33,145 nt of DNA, from assembly GCA_903851195.1 (NCBI GenBank), contig CAINNJ010000002.1, positions 1 to 33,145 on the forward strand, read 5' to 3'. Below the pieces are notes generated by a model. It was not told the DNA's origin. It was given only the letters and a program-made list of their open reading frames with translations, and did no database searches. The DNA is from an uncultured Acidobacteriia bacterium (lineage in GTDB: Bacteria > Acidobacteriota > Terriglobia > Bryobacterales > Bryobacteraceae). Within the stretch, counting starts at the first letter, position 1. The number at the start of each line of letters is the position of its first letter. A program made the position numbers and the translations under genes. Positions 16,986 through 25,040 of this stretch are shown piece after piece.

Positions 16986-18308
16986 GTGAATCGCCGAGAA
17001 CTGCTCCGGAACGCTTTTGCGGCATTGCCGTTCATCCCGGCCGCGGCCGCGCAGGATTATGCGAAGCGGACCGCCGGCTATCCGGCGCTGACCATCAAAG
17101 ACGTGCAGGTGATCAAAACCAGCGGCGGGGGCAATTATCGCTGGGTGTTTCTGAAGATCGTCACCAGCGAACCCGGGCTTTACGGGATCGGCTCCGCCAA
17201 CAACAATTACCAGACCATGGCGGTGGTCGCGGCGCTCGAAGATCATCTGAAGCCATGGCTGATCGGGAAAGATCCGGACCGGATCGAAGATCTGTGGCAG
17301 AGCGCGCAGATGCGCACGTACTGGCGGAGCGGCCCTGTCAACAACAACGTGCTGGCCGCGATGGACATGGCTTTGTGGGACATCAAGGGCAAGCGGGCCG
17401 GCATGCCCGTTTACGAGATGCTGGGCGGCAAAGCGCACGGAGCCGTGGCGGTTTACGACCACCAGGGCGGACGCACGAAAGAAGAGTGCCTCGATACGCT
17501 GCAGAAATCCCTCGCCAACGGATACCGGCACGTGCGGATTCAGTTCGGTGAGGGCGGCTATGGTGGGGGCGGGTTCATCCGGGCCGGCGAGGGCAACCGG
17601 CCGGAGGGCGGTTACCAGGGCCAGGCGTTCGACGAAGAGCAGTACGTGGATACGATTCCGCCGGTGTTCGAATATCTGCGGGCGAAAGCCGGCTTCGGAC
17701 CCAAACTGCTGCACGACGTTCACTCGCACATGACGGGATCGAACGCGGTGGAACTGGCCCGGCGGCTGCAACCGTACCAGATGTATTTCGTGGAAGACAT
17801 TCTGCCGCCCGAACAGATCGCGTGGTACCGGAATATCCGGCAGATCTGCTCCACACCTCAGGCCGTGGGCGAAGTGTTTTCCAATCCCTACGAATATCTG
17901 CCGCTGATTACGGAGCGGCTGATCGATTTCGTGCGGTGCCGGGTGGCGGCGATCGGCGGCATCACGCAGCAGAAAAAGATCGCCACCCTTTGCGAAACAT
18001 TCGGCGTCAGGACGGCGTTTCAGGAAGGCGGAGAGAACGATCCGGTGAATCAGATGGCGAGTTATCACGTGGATATCTCGAGTTCCGCGTTCGGCATTCA
18101 GGAAGAAAACCATTTTCCACCGGTGGTGCACGAGATGTTTCCTGGCATCGGGGAGATCCGGAAGGGCTATTTGTACGGGAGCGGGAAGCCGGGCATGGGC
18201 CTCGATCTGAATATGGACGTGGCTGCGAAATATCCGCTGGGGCCCATCCGCGACGGGGGTGCGTACAAGACAGACCGTCTTCTGGACGGAACCGTCAGCA
18301 AGCCGTAA
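16986..18308 (+). CDS. Enolase-superfamily dehydratase, ManD/RspA-like, Tat-exported
   Basis: The 440-aa enzyme belongs to the mandelate racemase/muconate lactonising group and is closest in pattern to mannonate dehydratase/RspA. The GTG start has GGAGA (16976-16980) at 6 nt. A Tat-type leader (NRRELLRNAF, then PAAAAQ) predicts export, which is unusual for the family. The magnesium ligands are clear: D244 in LLHDVHSHM (with H246), E270 in YFVEDILPPE and E296 in AVGEVF. The late catalytic segment reads RTAFQEGGENDPV (342-354). Known ManD proteins have a TxWH-type motif there, so Q346 replaces the usual His. IQEENHF (371-377) keeps the late Glu. It may dehydrate a sugar acid brought in by the neighbouring receptor, but the substrate is unassigned. 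Confidence 0.85.
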   Translation: MNRRELLRNAFAALPFIPAAAAQDYAKRTAGYPALTIKDVQVIKTSGGGNYRWVFLKIVTSEPGLYGIGSANNNYQTMAVVAALEDHLKPWLIGKDPDRIEDLWQSAQMRTYWRSGPVNNNVLAAMDMALWDIKGKRAGMPVYEMLGGKAHGAVAVYDHQGGRTKEECLDTLQKSLANGYRHVRIQFGEGGYGGGGFIRAGEGNRPEGGYQGQAFDEEQYVDTIPPVFEYLRAKAGFGPKLLHDVHSHMTGSNAVELARRLQPYQMYFVEDILPPEQIAWYRNIRQICSTPQAVGEVFSNPYEYLPLITERLIDFVRCRVAAIGGITQQKKIATLCETFGVRTAFQEGGENDPVNQMASYHVDISSSAFGIQEENHFPPVVHEMFPGIGEIRKGYLYGSGKPGMGLDLNMDVAAKYPLGPIRDGGAYKTDRLLDGTVSKP

Positions 18309-18391
18309 ACGCGCTGGTTTGTATAAAATCGCCCGTTTTTGTTAACCTAGAGGGTCGCAACCAGCGATAAATCCCACCTTCAGAGGCCCTC

Positions 18392-19522
18392 TTGACCATT
18401 TATAGACGCCGAATTTCAGCTGTGTTTCTCTCTTTCTTCGCCGCGGTTCTTTGCCATGCCGCGGATACACCGGCAAAGCCCGCTCCGGACGTTCTTATTT
18501 TCACCGATGGCGAGAAACTGATCGGACAACTCATCAGCGCCACCGATACCGGACTTGTGTTCGTCAGCGCCATTGGTTTCCAGGTGCAGGCCCCCTGGAC
18601 CTCGGTAAAGGAACTGCATTCGGAGAAGCGTTTCGCCGCAATTCCGAAAAACATCGTGTATCGCAAACCGGGAGACGAGAAACTGGTGCCGCTGGGCAGC
18701 ATCGAACTGGCGGATAAGGCGCTGAATGTGAGCGATGCGCCCGCGGCCGCGCCGAAGTCGGTGCCGCTGGACAACGTCTACAGACTCCTGCAGGAGGGCG
18801 ACTTCCGTAAGGGAATGGAAAAGGCAGGCGTTTTTCAGAACTGGACCGGAAACGCCACGATCGGGATTGCCTATCAGTCGGCCACGGTCAACAACAGAGC
18901 CGTCAATTCCAGCGTGACGCTCACCCGGAACGATCCGGCCCAGGATTGGCGGACGCTCCGCAACCGCACCGGTATCTCCTTCAGCTCCGCCTACAGCGTT
19001 ACGACGATCTCCGGTTCCGGCGATCTCAAGACTTCTCTGTACCATCTCGACGTGGCGCAGGATCATTTTTTCAAGTCGCGCCTGTTTGGCTTTGCCGACG
19101 CGACTTTAGACCATAACACCGGGCAGGGCGTCGATCTCGTTCAGGCTTACGGCGCCGGAATGGGTGTCACGGTTGTCAAAACGGCGCGGACGTTGTTTGA
19201 AGTACGGAGTGAAATGAGCTTCATGGATCAGAATTACGTGGACCCCCGGATGAACCGGAAACTGATCGGGTCCAGATTCCTCCAGAGCTATACGTACACG
19301 TTCAAGAACGGAATCAGCTTCCGCGAAGGCGGCGGCGTCCGACCGGCGTGGAATGACCAGCGCTACATTTATTCGGCGGGCGGCGCGACCGTCATCATCC
19401 CGGTGTACAAGCGGATCGGCGTAAACGTCGTGGCCATGGACAATTTTGTCAACAATACGCCGAGACCCCTGAAGAAGAACATCTTTCAGCTCTCGGTCGG
19501 CGCGAGCTACACGTTCAAGTAG
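18392..19522 (+). CDS. DUF481-type outer-membrane protein
   Basis: The 376-aa product has a signal peptide (about 1-23, ending LCHAA). A short SH3-like N-terminal part follows (about 33-80, FTDGEKLIGQLISATDTGLV), then a C-terminal beta-barrel-like domain (about 150-376) of alternating strands ending ..QLSVGASYTFK. This architecture fits the DUF481 'salt-induced outer membrane protein' group, of unknown function. The start is TTG at 18392 with AGAGG (18382-18386) at 5 nt; no better start is in frame. It stands alone, 83 bp after the enolase-family gene, and converges on the TAXI-like gene. Confidence 0.78.
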   Translation: MTIYRRRISAVFLSFFAAVLCHAADTPAKPAPDVLIFTDGEKLIGQLISATDTGLVFVSAIGFQVQAPWTSVKELHSEKRFAAIPKNIVYRKPGDEKLVPLGSIELADKALNVSDAPAAAPKSVPLDNVYRLLQEGDFRKGMEKAGVFQNWTGNATIGIAYQSATVNNRAVNSSVTLTRNDPAQDWRTLRNRTGISFSSAYSVTTISGSGDLKTSLYHLDVAQDHFFKSRLFGFADATLDHNTGQGVDLVQAYGAGMGVTVVKTARTLFEVRSEMSFMDQNYVDPRMNRKLIGSRFLQSYTYTFKNGISFREGGGVRPAWNDQRYIYSAGGATVIIPVYKRIGVNVVAMDNFVNNTPRPLKKNIFQLSVGASYTFK

Positions 19523-19539
19523 CCCGCCGCCTTGCGCTG

Positions 19540-19600
19540 CAGGTTTTGACTGTTGGCACGAGCCCAGGAAACGCCGCGAGGGTGTTTGATGGGCTCGTGG
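19540..19600. repeat. Degenerate duplicate of the 3' end of the TAXI-like gene
   Basis: About 38 of the first 45 bases match 19639-19683, the last codons of the neighbouring gene. On the - strand it would read TLAAFPGLVPTVK against TLAAFLGIVPRVK in the real gene. The copy also holds a 10-bp inverted repeat (CACGAGCCCA 19557-19566 with TGGGCTCGTG 19590-19599) that could form a hairpin after the DUF481 gene. Confidence 0.65.
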
Positions 19601-19604
19601 ACCG

Positions 19605-19636
19605 GCGGGAGGCGCGGAGTATGACGCGCCTCCCGC
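19605..19636. terminator. Bidirectional hairpin between convergent genes
   Basis: A perfect 12-bp stem (19605-19616 with 19625-19636) with an 8-nt loop GAGTATGA sits between the ends of the DUF481 and TAXI-like genes. It lacks a clean T-tract on either side. Confidence 0.5.
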
Positions 19637-19637
19637 T

Positions 19638-21731
19638 TCAGGCTTTCACTCTCGGCACGATCCCGAGAAACGCCGCGAGGGTGGTGGAACGTGCTCGCGG
19701 GCCCTCGGCAGACACAGGCAGGGGAGCGGGAGTCGCGGCAGGCACGGCCCAGGCTCCTTCGCGCTCATTGACCAGGTCCATGGCGCTTTTCCAGACGGAC
19801 TGAAAATCCTGAAACTGAGCCGCGGTGAGCTCTTTGTCTTCGAAGTCCTGAATCGCATCGGAGAGGATCCGCAGGAGTTCCGTTTTCAGGACGCCATGAC
19901 GTCCCACGAATTCGAGCTTGCCGGCATTCTCCATCACCTGCGTAACGCGCATCGTGTACTGTCTGCCGAAGGAAAGACGCCGTGCACGTGGGCGGGAGCG
20001 GATGAGAAAGACCCACAACGGGATCAGCGCGGCGAGCGACAGGCCGAACAACAGGAGGTCGCCCCAGGCGGCAAGAAAAGGTTGCGGGCGATGCTGATAC
20101 AGAGCCAGGGCGGATTCGTGAACCGGCGGATTGAGTCCAGGATTGGTGGCAGGCTGCGCGATCTGTGAGACCAGATTCCGGACCGGTCCGTTGTCGCCCG
20201 GTATGGCGGCGGCGAGTTCCCCTTTGTACGTGGTCACGACGTTGGCGATTGCCTGAACGACAGCAGCCGGCGTGTTGTCACGGCAGAGCAGAAGCTTTTC
20301 CACCTGGACCGTGGGCACGGCTTCGGCGGGGAAAGGCGGATCGGCGGAATAAGCGCCGGCGGGAATGACGGCGGGAATAAAGGATCCGTCACGCAGGTGC
20401 AGGGACGAGCCCTGTTCCAGGGGGAGAAAGCGGCCATTTCCGGCGCCCAGGGACGCAACCACACCGGCAATCGCGGGATCGTTGAGGGGGGCGACGCGGA
20501 AAAGGGCGTCGGCCTCTTTCGAGACGAAATGCGTACCGGCGGAAGTATCGTCCCCGCCATCGAAGCTGAAGTCTTCGGCCTTGAAACCGAAATACGCGGC
20601 TAAAGAGAGGAAACTGGCGTATTGAGGGCCTTGCGGGACCAGGCCGATTTTCCGGTTTTTCAGGCCGGCGAACGTGGTTATCGCGGCAGCGGAAGCGGCT
20701 CCGGGTTTTTTGCCGGTCGCGGCAGGGGCCGTACTGTGGACCAGAATCTGCACCGGCTGGCTGAACAGAACCGCGATGGTGCGGGCCGGCGGCACACTTC
20801 CGAAACCGGCTGAAACCACGGCCAGTTGCGCGCTGTCGCTGCGAAGACGCTGCAGCGATTCGGGATCCCCGGCGCTTTCGCTGACCGTGATCGCCACTTT
20901 CGGATAGTGCCGCTCGACGACCGACTTAAGCGCCTGAGCCAGGAGAAACCCGGCCGACTTTGGATTTTCAGCCACGATCCTGACGGACTCGACCTGTCTG
21001 GCAACGTCCAGACGCCACAATGCGAAAGCCACGAGGCCCAGAGTGGCCATAATCAGGCCGGCGAGCCGGAGTCCGGAGACAACTCGCTCCCTCCGGGTGT
21101 ACACGGGCTTTCTCCGCTTCCTCGGCTTCTTTTTCACCGGCGGGGCAGCCGGAAGCTGCGCAGAATTGCCTGCGGAACGCCGCCGAAATGCTAACAGGAC
21201 GACAGCACCAACGGTGGCAATCCCGCCAGCCAGCAGGATCTTAACACTCATCAGCGCTTTCAATGCGGGCGCCGACGACGCCTTCGAAATCGAGGCGCCG
21301 ATACTCTTGAAAACCGCAGCCACGCCTGGCTTGGTGGCCGTTGTGGCGGCAGGGTACTTCGCGAACGCAGCTGCTGGTTTCGCGGCAGCCGCGGCACCAG
21401 GCTGTGCCGCAGCCGGGGCGGCGGGCGCTGGCGTGGCCGGCGTCGCTGCCGCAGCTGCCGCCGGTTGCGCTGTTGTGGCCGGCGTCGCCGCCGCTGCTGC
21501 CGCAGCTGGTTGCGCGGCTGTGGCCGGCGTCGCTGCTGCTGCCGCAGCCGGTTGCGCGGCTATCGCCGCCGCGGGAGGCGCCATGGCTGCCGTAACGGGC
21601 ACCGCGGCCGCGACTGCAGGCGTAGCGGCGGCCGTAGCGGCGACCACGGCCTGTTGCGCGACATCCGGCTGCGTCGCCGCGGATACCACGGCCGATACAG
21701 CTTCTCCTAAAGCATCCCCGGCGGGACTCAA
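19638..21731 (-). CDS. Membrane-tethered TAXI-type solute-binding protein with Ala/Pro repeat arm
   Basis: The 697-aa product starts at TTG 21731, supported by GGAGG at 6 nt. Residues 1-150 are Ala/Pro-rich with 14-15-residue repeats. A membrane segment follows (about 164-182), then a very basic loop (KKKPRKRRKPVYTRRER) and a second membrane segment (about 221-239). A TAXI/periplasmic-binding domain spans about 248-520 (VRIVAENPKSAGFLLAQALK, VSESAGDPESLQRLRSDSAQ, FAGLKNRKIGLVPQGPQYAS). A third membrane segment (about 556-577) leads to a cytoplasmic tail. The basic loop predicts N-terminus out, TAXI domain out, tail in. TAXI proteins are normally free periplasmic partners of TRAP permeases. 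No permease is present here, so it may be a sensor or anchored receptor. Confidence 0.8.
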   Translation of the reverse strand: MSPAGDALGEAVSAVVSAATQPDVAQQAVVAATAAATPAVAAAVPVTAAMAPPAAAIAAQPAAAAAATPATAAQPAAAAAAATPATTAQPAAAAAATPATPAPAAPAAAQPGAAAAAKPAAAFAKYPAATTATKPGVAAVFKSIGASISKASSAPALKALMSVKILLAGGIATVGAVVLLAFRRRSAGNSAQLPAAPPVKKKPRKRRKPVYTRRERVVSGLRLAGLIMATLGLVAFALWRLDVARQVESVRIVAENPKSAGFLLAQALKSVVERHYPKVAITVSESAGDPESLQRLRSDSAQLAVVSAGFGSVPPARTIAVLFSQPVQILVHSTAPAATGKKPGAASAAAITTFAGLKNRKIGLVPQGPQYASFLSLAAYFGFKAEDFSFDGGDDTSAGTHFVSKEADALFRVAPLNDPAIAGVVASLGAGNGRFLPLEQGSSLHLRDGSFIPAVIPAGAYSADPPFPAEAVPTVQVEKLLLCRDNTPAAVVQAIANVVTTYKGELAAAIPGDNGPVRNLVSQIAQPATNPGLNPPVHESALALYQHRPQPFLAAWGDLLLFGLSLAALIPLWVFLIRSRPRARRLSFGRQYTMRVTQVMENAGKLEFVGRHGVLKTELLRILSDAIQDFEDKELTAAQFQDFQSVWKSAMDLVNEREGAWAVPAATPAPLPVSAEGPRARSTTLAAFLGIVPRVKA
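21433..21565. repeat. Imperfect 42/45-bp tandem repeats
   Basis: GTGGCCGGCGTCGC recurs at 21433, 21475 and 21520, and a degenerate further unit follows. The period is a multiple of three, encoding on the - strand 14-15-residue Ala/Pro units (AATPATAAQPAAAA-like) of the TAXI-like protein. The copy number is likely to vary between strains. Confidence 0.8.
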
Positions 21732-21763
21732 TTCCGGCCTCCGCGCGAAGCTTTACGGCCGGC

Positions 21764-21777
21764 CGACCGGCCGGTCG
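21764..21777. promoter_or_regulatory. 14-bp perfect palindrome upstream of the TAXI-like gene
   Basis: CGACCGGCCGGTCG is fully self-complementary and lies 33 bp before the TTG start on the - strand. It may be an operator or simply GC-rich symmetry; no regulator is known. Confidence 0.25.
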
Positions 21778-21920
21778 AAACAGAAGCCGTTCCCGGCCCG
21801 TCCGCCGGTCCGCAAGCAAGACTGATTTGTGTGGCAACCGAAGTTCGCCCGATCCGATCCGCCATTTTCGCCTGTTATCTTTCCGAGTCTGGTTATATTT
21901 TGACGCCGAGTTTTGGGTTT

Positions 21921-22505
21921 TTATTTAACGATCACTTCGTTTTCGCCGAAGCGGTACTCTTCACCAAGCGCCCCCATCTGCGAATAGAGAGGGGTTTCCC
22001 GGGGCAAGCCAAGAAAGACGTCGATCATCTTGTTCAGCTTGGCCATCTCGGGAAACGAGCCCTTATGCTGGAGCTTCGCCCGCAGGTAAACGTTCTGGGC
22101 AATTTCGATCCAGCTGTCGGTGCGCGCGATCTCATCCTGCATCTGCATCGCAGCGCTGTTCTGAACCGCGAAAACCATGGGCCGGCCGAAATAGCCTTCT
22201 CTCACGGAATCCGCGATATGACGCCTCTTGTCGCGCATCACGATGAGCCGATCCACGAAACCACCGAACCGACGGCTGAATTCCGCGGCATCGATGTTGG
22301 ACGATTCATCGAGGGTAATCTTCAGTTCGTTGGCGAGCTCGTGTTCCTGTTCCACCAGATCTCTTGCCTCGGGCGCCAGTCTTTTGAGCACGCCGCCAAG
22401 GACCTTGGCTTCCTTGACTTCAGCCGGATTGCTGCAGCCGGAAAGCGTCAGCAGCAGGGTCGCGCCGGCAACGGCGACGGCGAGGGTTTTAGAAAACATC
22501 GGCAT
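21921..22505 (-). CDS. Small lipoprotein of unknown function
   Basis: The 194-aa product has a lipoprotein signal with lipobox LSGC (C24), so it should be lipid-anchored. The mature part is mostly charged helix (LGGVLKRLAPEARDLVEQEH, FGGFVDRLIVMRDKRRHIAD) ending in an acidic tail. I recognise no family. It begins 1 bp after the stop of the SPFH gene, so the two are surely co-transcribed and perhaps form one membrane complex. An in-frame ATG two codons inside (22499) is an alternative start. Confidence 0.75.
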   Translation of the reverse strand: MPMFSKTLAVAVAGATLLLTLSGCSNPAEVKEAKVLGGVLKRLAPEARDLVEQEHELANELKITLDESSNIDAAEFSRRFGGFVDRLIVMRDKRRHIADSVREGYFGRPMVFAVQNSAAMQMQDEIARTDSWIEIAQNVYLRAKLQHKGSFPEMAKLNKMIDVFLGLPRETPLYSQMGALGEEYRFGENEVIVK

Positions 22506-22506
22506 C

Positions 22507-23409
22507 CTATTTATCCGGCGCCATATCGGGAACGTTGCCGAGCATCAGCGGAAGATTATCCCCTTTACCAAAGACAATTACTTTTGCATTCGGGGATTTC
22601 GCCAGTTCGAGCGTCGCTTCGATGCCTTTCCAGATCAGCACGCTGCGGGGAATCCCCTGCACCAGGTCAGCATACTGCCGGAGGCCTCTCGCTTCGGCGA
22701 GTTTTCGCTCCTGTTCGAGCTTCTCCTTAGCAACCAGAAAATTATGCGCCAGGGCCTGTTGTTCGGCCACGGCCTTCTCCTGGACGGCTTCCTGCACTTT
22801 GGACGGCAGTTTGACGTTGAAAAGCGCAATGTCTTCCATGACGAAATAGATGCCCCCGATCGAGCGCTTGGCGGCTTCGAAAATCCGCGAGGCGGAAGCG
22901 CCGGTGTCGGAACTGTACAGCTCTTCGGGGAGGAACTGGCCGATGACACCCTGCACGGTTTCGGTCAGCTCGGGAGTGATCAGATTCGTCAGGTAATTTT
23001 CGCCATACCGGCGATGCAGGTACGGGACAAGTTCCGGAACCACGTGGAACCGGACCTGCGCGTCGAGATGCACCTCCAGGCCGTTTTTCGAAAGCACGAC
23101 CATGGGCCGTGTCATCGTCTGGGTGCTCACCTGGTAGATGTAGGTCTTATCCCACGGAAAAACCAGCTGGAGCCCTTCATGCCGGATGGCGTTGTGGCTG
23201 GTGCCCCCGAAAAAGCGGTAATAAACCAGCATCACATGGCCGGAATCCACGGTGATAAAGATCTTCGAGCGGAATACCCACAGGAAAATGGCAAGCAGGA
23301 GAAGACCGAAGGCCCATTTACTTTTGCGCTTCATCCTGCGCCAACGGTCTCTCCATCGTTCCCGCACGTTGACGGCAGGCGCATTCTCTTCGGACTTCGT
23401 TGTGCTCAA
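22507..23409 (-). CDS. SPFH/Band 7 (prohibitin-like) membrane protein
   Basis: The 300-aa product has a basic N-terminus (RERWRDRWRRMKRKSK) and one membrane segment (about 32-46). A Band-7 domain follows at about 51-215 (FITVDSGHVMLVYYRFFGGT, GLQLVFPWDKTYIYQVSTQT, LDAQVRFHVVPELVPYLHRR). A C-terminal helix (about 215-265, VQEAVQEKAVAEQQALAHNF, EKLEQERKLAEAR) is typical of prohibitin/stomatin/HflKC-type ring assemblies. Such proteins scaffold membrane microdomains and restrain proteases. The start is TTG at 23409 with AAGGAA upstream; M26 would be the first ATG. No FtsH or NfeD gene is adjacent. Its close partner is the lipoprotein gene. Confidence 0.88.
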   Translation of the reverse strand: MSTTKSEENAPAVNVRERWRDRWRRMKRKSKWAFGLLLLAIFLWVFRSKIFITVDSGHVMLVYYRFFGGTSHNAIRHEGLQLVFPWDKTYIYQVSTQTMTRPMVVLSKNGLEVHLDAQVRFHVVPELVPYLHRRYGENYLTNLITPELTETVQGVIGQFLPEELYSSDTGASASRIFEAAKRSIGGIYFVMEDIALFNVKLPSKVQEAVQEKAVAEQQALAHNFLVAKEKLEQERKLAEARGLRQYADLVQGIPRSVLIWKGIEATLELAKSPNAKVIVFGKGDNLPLMLGNVPDMAPDK

Positions 23410-23849
23410 ACGCGGATTCCTTTCAGGCTTGTTATGGACGGAGCGCAGGCAGGGAAGCCCGGCCTCTCCGGGACGCCGGAGTTTCCGGAGTCATGGTTTC
23501 CGATTGCCACGGCCGCGAATACGAGCGGCGGGACCGCCGGGCCGCCCCGGGTCTCTCGCGGCGAAAACGAGGGAGCGACGATCGGACGAGGTGCGATGGC
23601 TCCGTAAAGCGATGTCCGGGGGAACGGGAGATATTCGGTCGTGACCCGGATGCCGGCGCCCTGGAGAAAGCACGCGCCAGCGAGAGTGGAAAATGCCGGA
23701 GCCAGGGAGCGAGATCGGTCTTTCATTGTTCTTCGTACGAGCACGCGGTGTGAGAGCAAGCGGTGAGAGCCCGCGCCGCTACGCGCGGTCTCCCGCGTCA
23801 GGCCGCGCCGGCGGAAGGATAGCCGGGATGCGCGCCGGCAAAGCACGAT
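23410..23849. other. 440-bp gap with one weak reading frame
   Basis: No convincing gene. On the - strand a 106-codon frame (ATG 23726 to stop 23406) reads MKDRSRSLAPAFSTLAG at its start and then Pro/Gly-rich sequence, with only a vaguely signal-like N-terminus. It overlaps the SPFH start by a few bases and has a poor ribosome site. Frames on the other strand look like by-products. A small hairpin, CTCCGG-GACG-CCGGAG (23466-23481), lies near the SPFH end. The gap may hold that gene's promoter. Confidence 0.3.
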
Positions 23850-23869
23850 GCGCCTCGCGCGGGGCACGG

Positions 23870-24850
23870 TCAACTGGCATTTGCAGCGGCGGCCGCGGCA
23901 GGCTCGGGACTGGCGACGCCGCCCGCCTTCCCAAATTCCTTCCGGAAATAGTCGCGGAACGTGCCGGCGTCGAACGAGAGCAGCGTGCCGCCCCCTTCGA
24001 AATGCATGATGTAGGCGTTTCCGATTGCCTGCGTCATCGCGTAAGCAAGCGCCGGCGCGGCCACGTAGTAAACCACCGTGCCCGCGATCACAGCGGGAAT
24101 CGCGCTGATCGCGGCGCCCGCGGTGTGACCAACAGCGGAAGGAACCACGGCGCCGGCCATTGAGAGAATCGATCCCCGGATCCGCTCTTTCCCTTCGGTG
24201 TGACCGAACTCGTTGGCGATTTTCCAGACCATGGTCACATCGACCGCGAGAACGCCCGCGAAATTCAGGACACCGCCGGGCAGCAGGCCGATGCCGGCCG
24301 CGATTTTCGAGTAAAAGCGGGTCAGTTCCTGAGCTTTTGCGGCGGCCGGGGACAGCGGGGCTTCGGCCGGGGCGGCGGGATCTGCTGCCGCTTCACCCGC
24401 GGGCGCGCCTTCGGCAACGGTCTGCGCCGCGGGATCCTGCTTTTTCCGTTTCGGCAGTCTGTCGCGTAATCCGGAAATAATCCGATACGTTTCGGTTTTC
24501 CAGGCAGGCGGCTCGCCGTCCAGCTCTTCGGCCTCGTCCAGGGCTTGCCGGGCCTCGTCGAACCTGCGCTCGGTCAGCAGCCGGGCCGCGCGTTCTCTGG
24601 CCGCTTCGGCCGCAGCCGTGCGTTCGATGCGCCATTTGGGCGTGTCGGCCTCGAAGCGATCCGCCTCATCCAGAGCGGTTCTCGCTTCGTCGTATCGCTT
24701 TTCAGACAGGTGTTCGGATGCCCGGTCCCGGGCGGCGGCGGCGTGCGCGGCGCGTTCGGACACAGGCGTTTGCGGCGGATTCTCCGAAGCAGAAACTTCA
24801 GGTTCCACCACTGTGGCTTGAGGCGTCACGGGATCGTTCTCTGGCTTCAT
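23870..24850 (-). CDS. Duplicated helical repeats fused to a DUF697-like membrane domain
   Basis: This 326-aa product has an acidic N-terminus and two near-identical helical repeats of about 40 residues (about 40-79 and 84-120: HLSEKRYDEARTALDEADRF, then LLTERRFDEARQALDEAEEL), TPR-like in spacing. A Lys-rich stretch (LPKRKKQ) and Ala/Pro linker follow. A hydrophobic Gly/Ala domain at about 175-295 (YSKIAAGIGLLPGG, LAVDVTMVWKIANEFGH, IPAVIAGTVVYYVAAPALAY) resembles DUF697, seen in membrane partners of GTPases. I chose the ATG at 24850 because GGAG lies 6 nt before it. The frame is open to an ATG at 24934 (MSIPDKVV) with GGAGG 13 nt away, which is also possible. Its function is unknown. Confidence 0.72.
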   Translation of the reverse strand: MKPENDPVTPQATVVEPEVSASENPPQTPVSERAAHAAAARDRASEHLSEKRYDEARTALDEADRFEADTPKWRIERTAAAEAARERAARLLTERRFDEARQALDEAEELDGEPPAWKTETYRIISGLRDRLPKRKKQDPAAQTVAEGAPAGEAAADPAAPAEAPLSPAAAKAQELTRFYSKIAAGIGLLPGGVLNFAGVLAVDVTMVWKIANEFGHTEGKERIRGSILSMAGAVVPSAVGHTAGAAISAIPAVIAGTVVYYVAAPALAYAMTQAIGNAYIMHFEGGGTLLSFDAGTFRDYFRKEFGKAGGVASPEPAAAAAANAS

Positions 24851-25040
24851 ATGCGGCTCCATGGGGTAATCGAAGGGCTTGCGGCGCGAAAATCGCCCGG
24901 AATACGGAGTCACTACCTTGTCCGGAATGCTCATTATGCCAACCAATCCTCCACAATTTCAACTAAAATCTCCTGGCCGGAAGATTGCCGCCGCGGAACG
25001 GGCCGTCCTGTGATAGCCTGAGCACTTCTCCTCTACCCGA

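Noticed and set aside
13514-17035. 1173-codon - strand frame opposite the second TonB receptor
   Set aside because: The Arg/His-rich translation has no domain and mirrors the receptor's codon bias; the + strand receptor is unambiguous.
16782-18131. 449-codon - strand frame opposite the enolase-family gene
   Set aside because: It lies antisense to a gene with full magnesium-site motifs and shows no family resemblance.
21370-21600. CRISPR-like repeats
   Set aside because: The repeats are codon-phased, imperfect and encode Ala/Pro units in an open frame, with no unique spacers.
23693-24163. + strand 156-codon frame
   Set aside because: It overlaps the well-supported DUF697-like gene on the other strand and has no recognisable domain.
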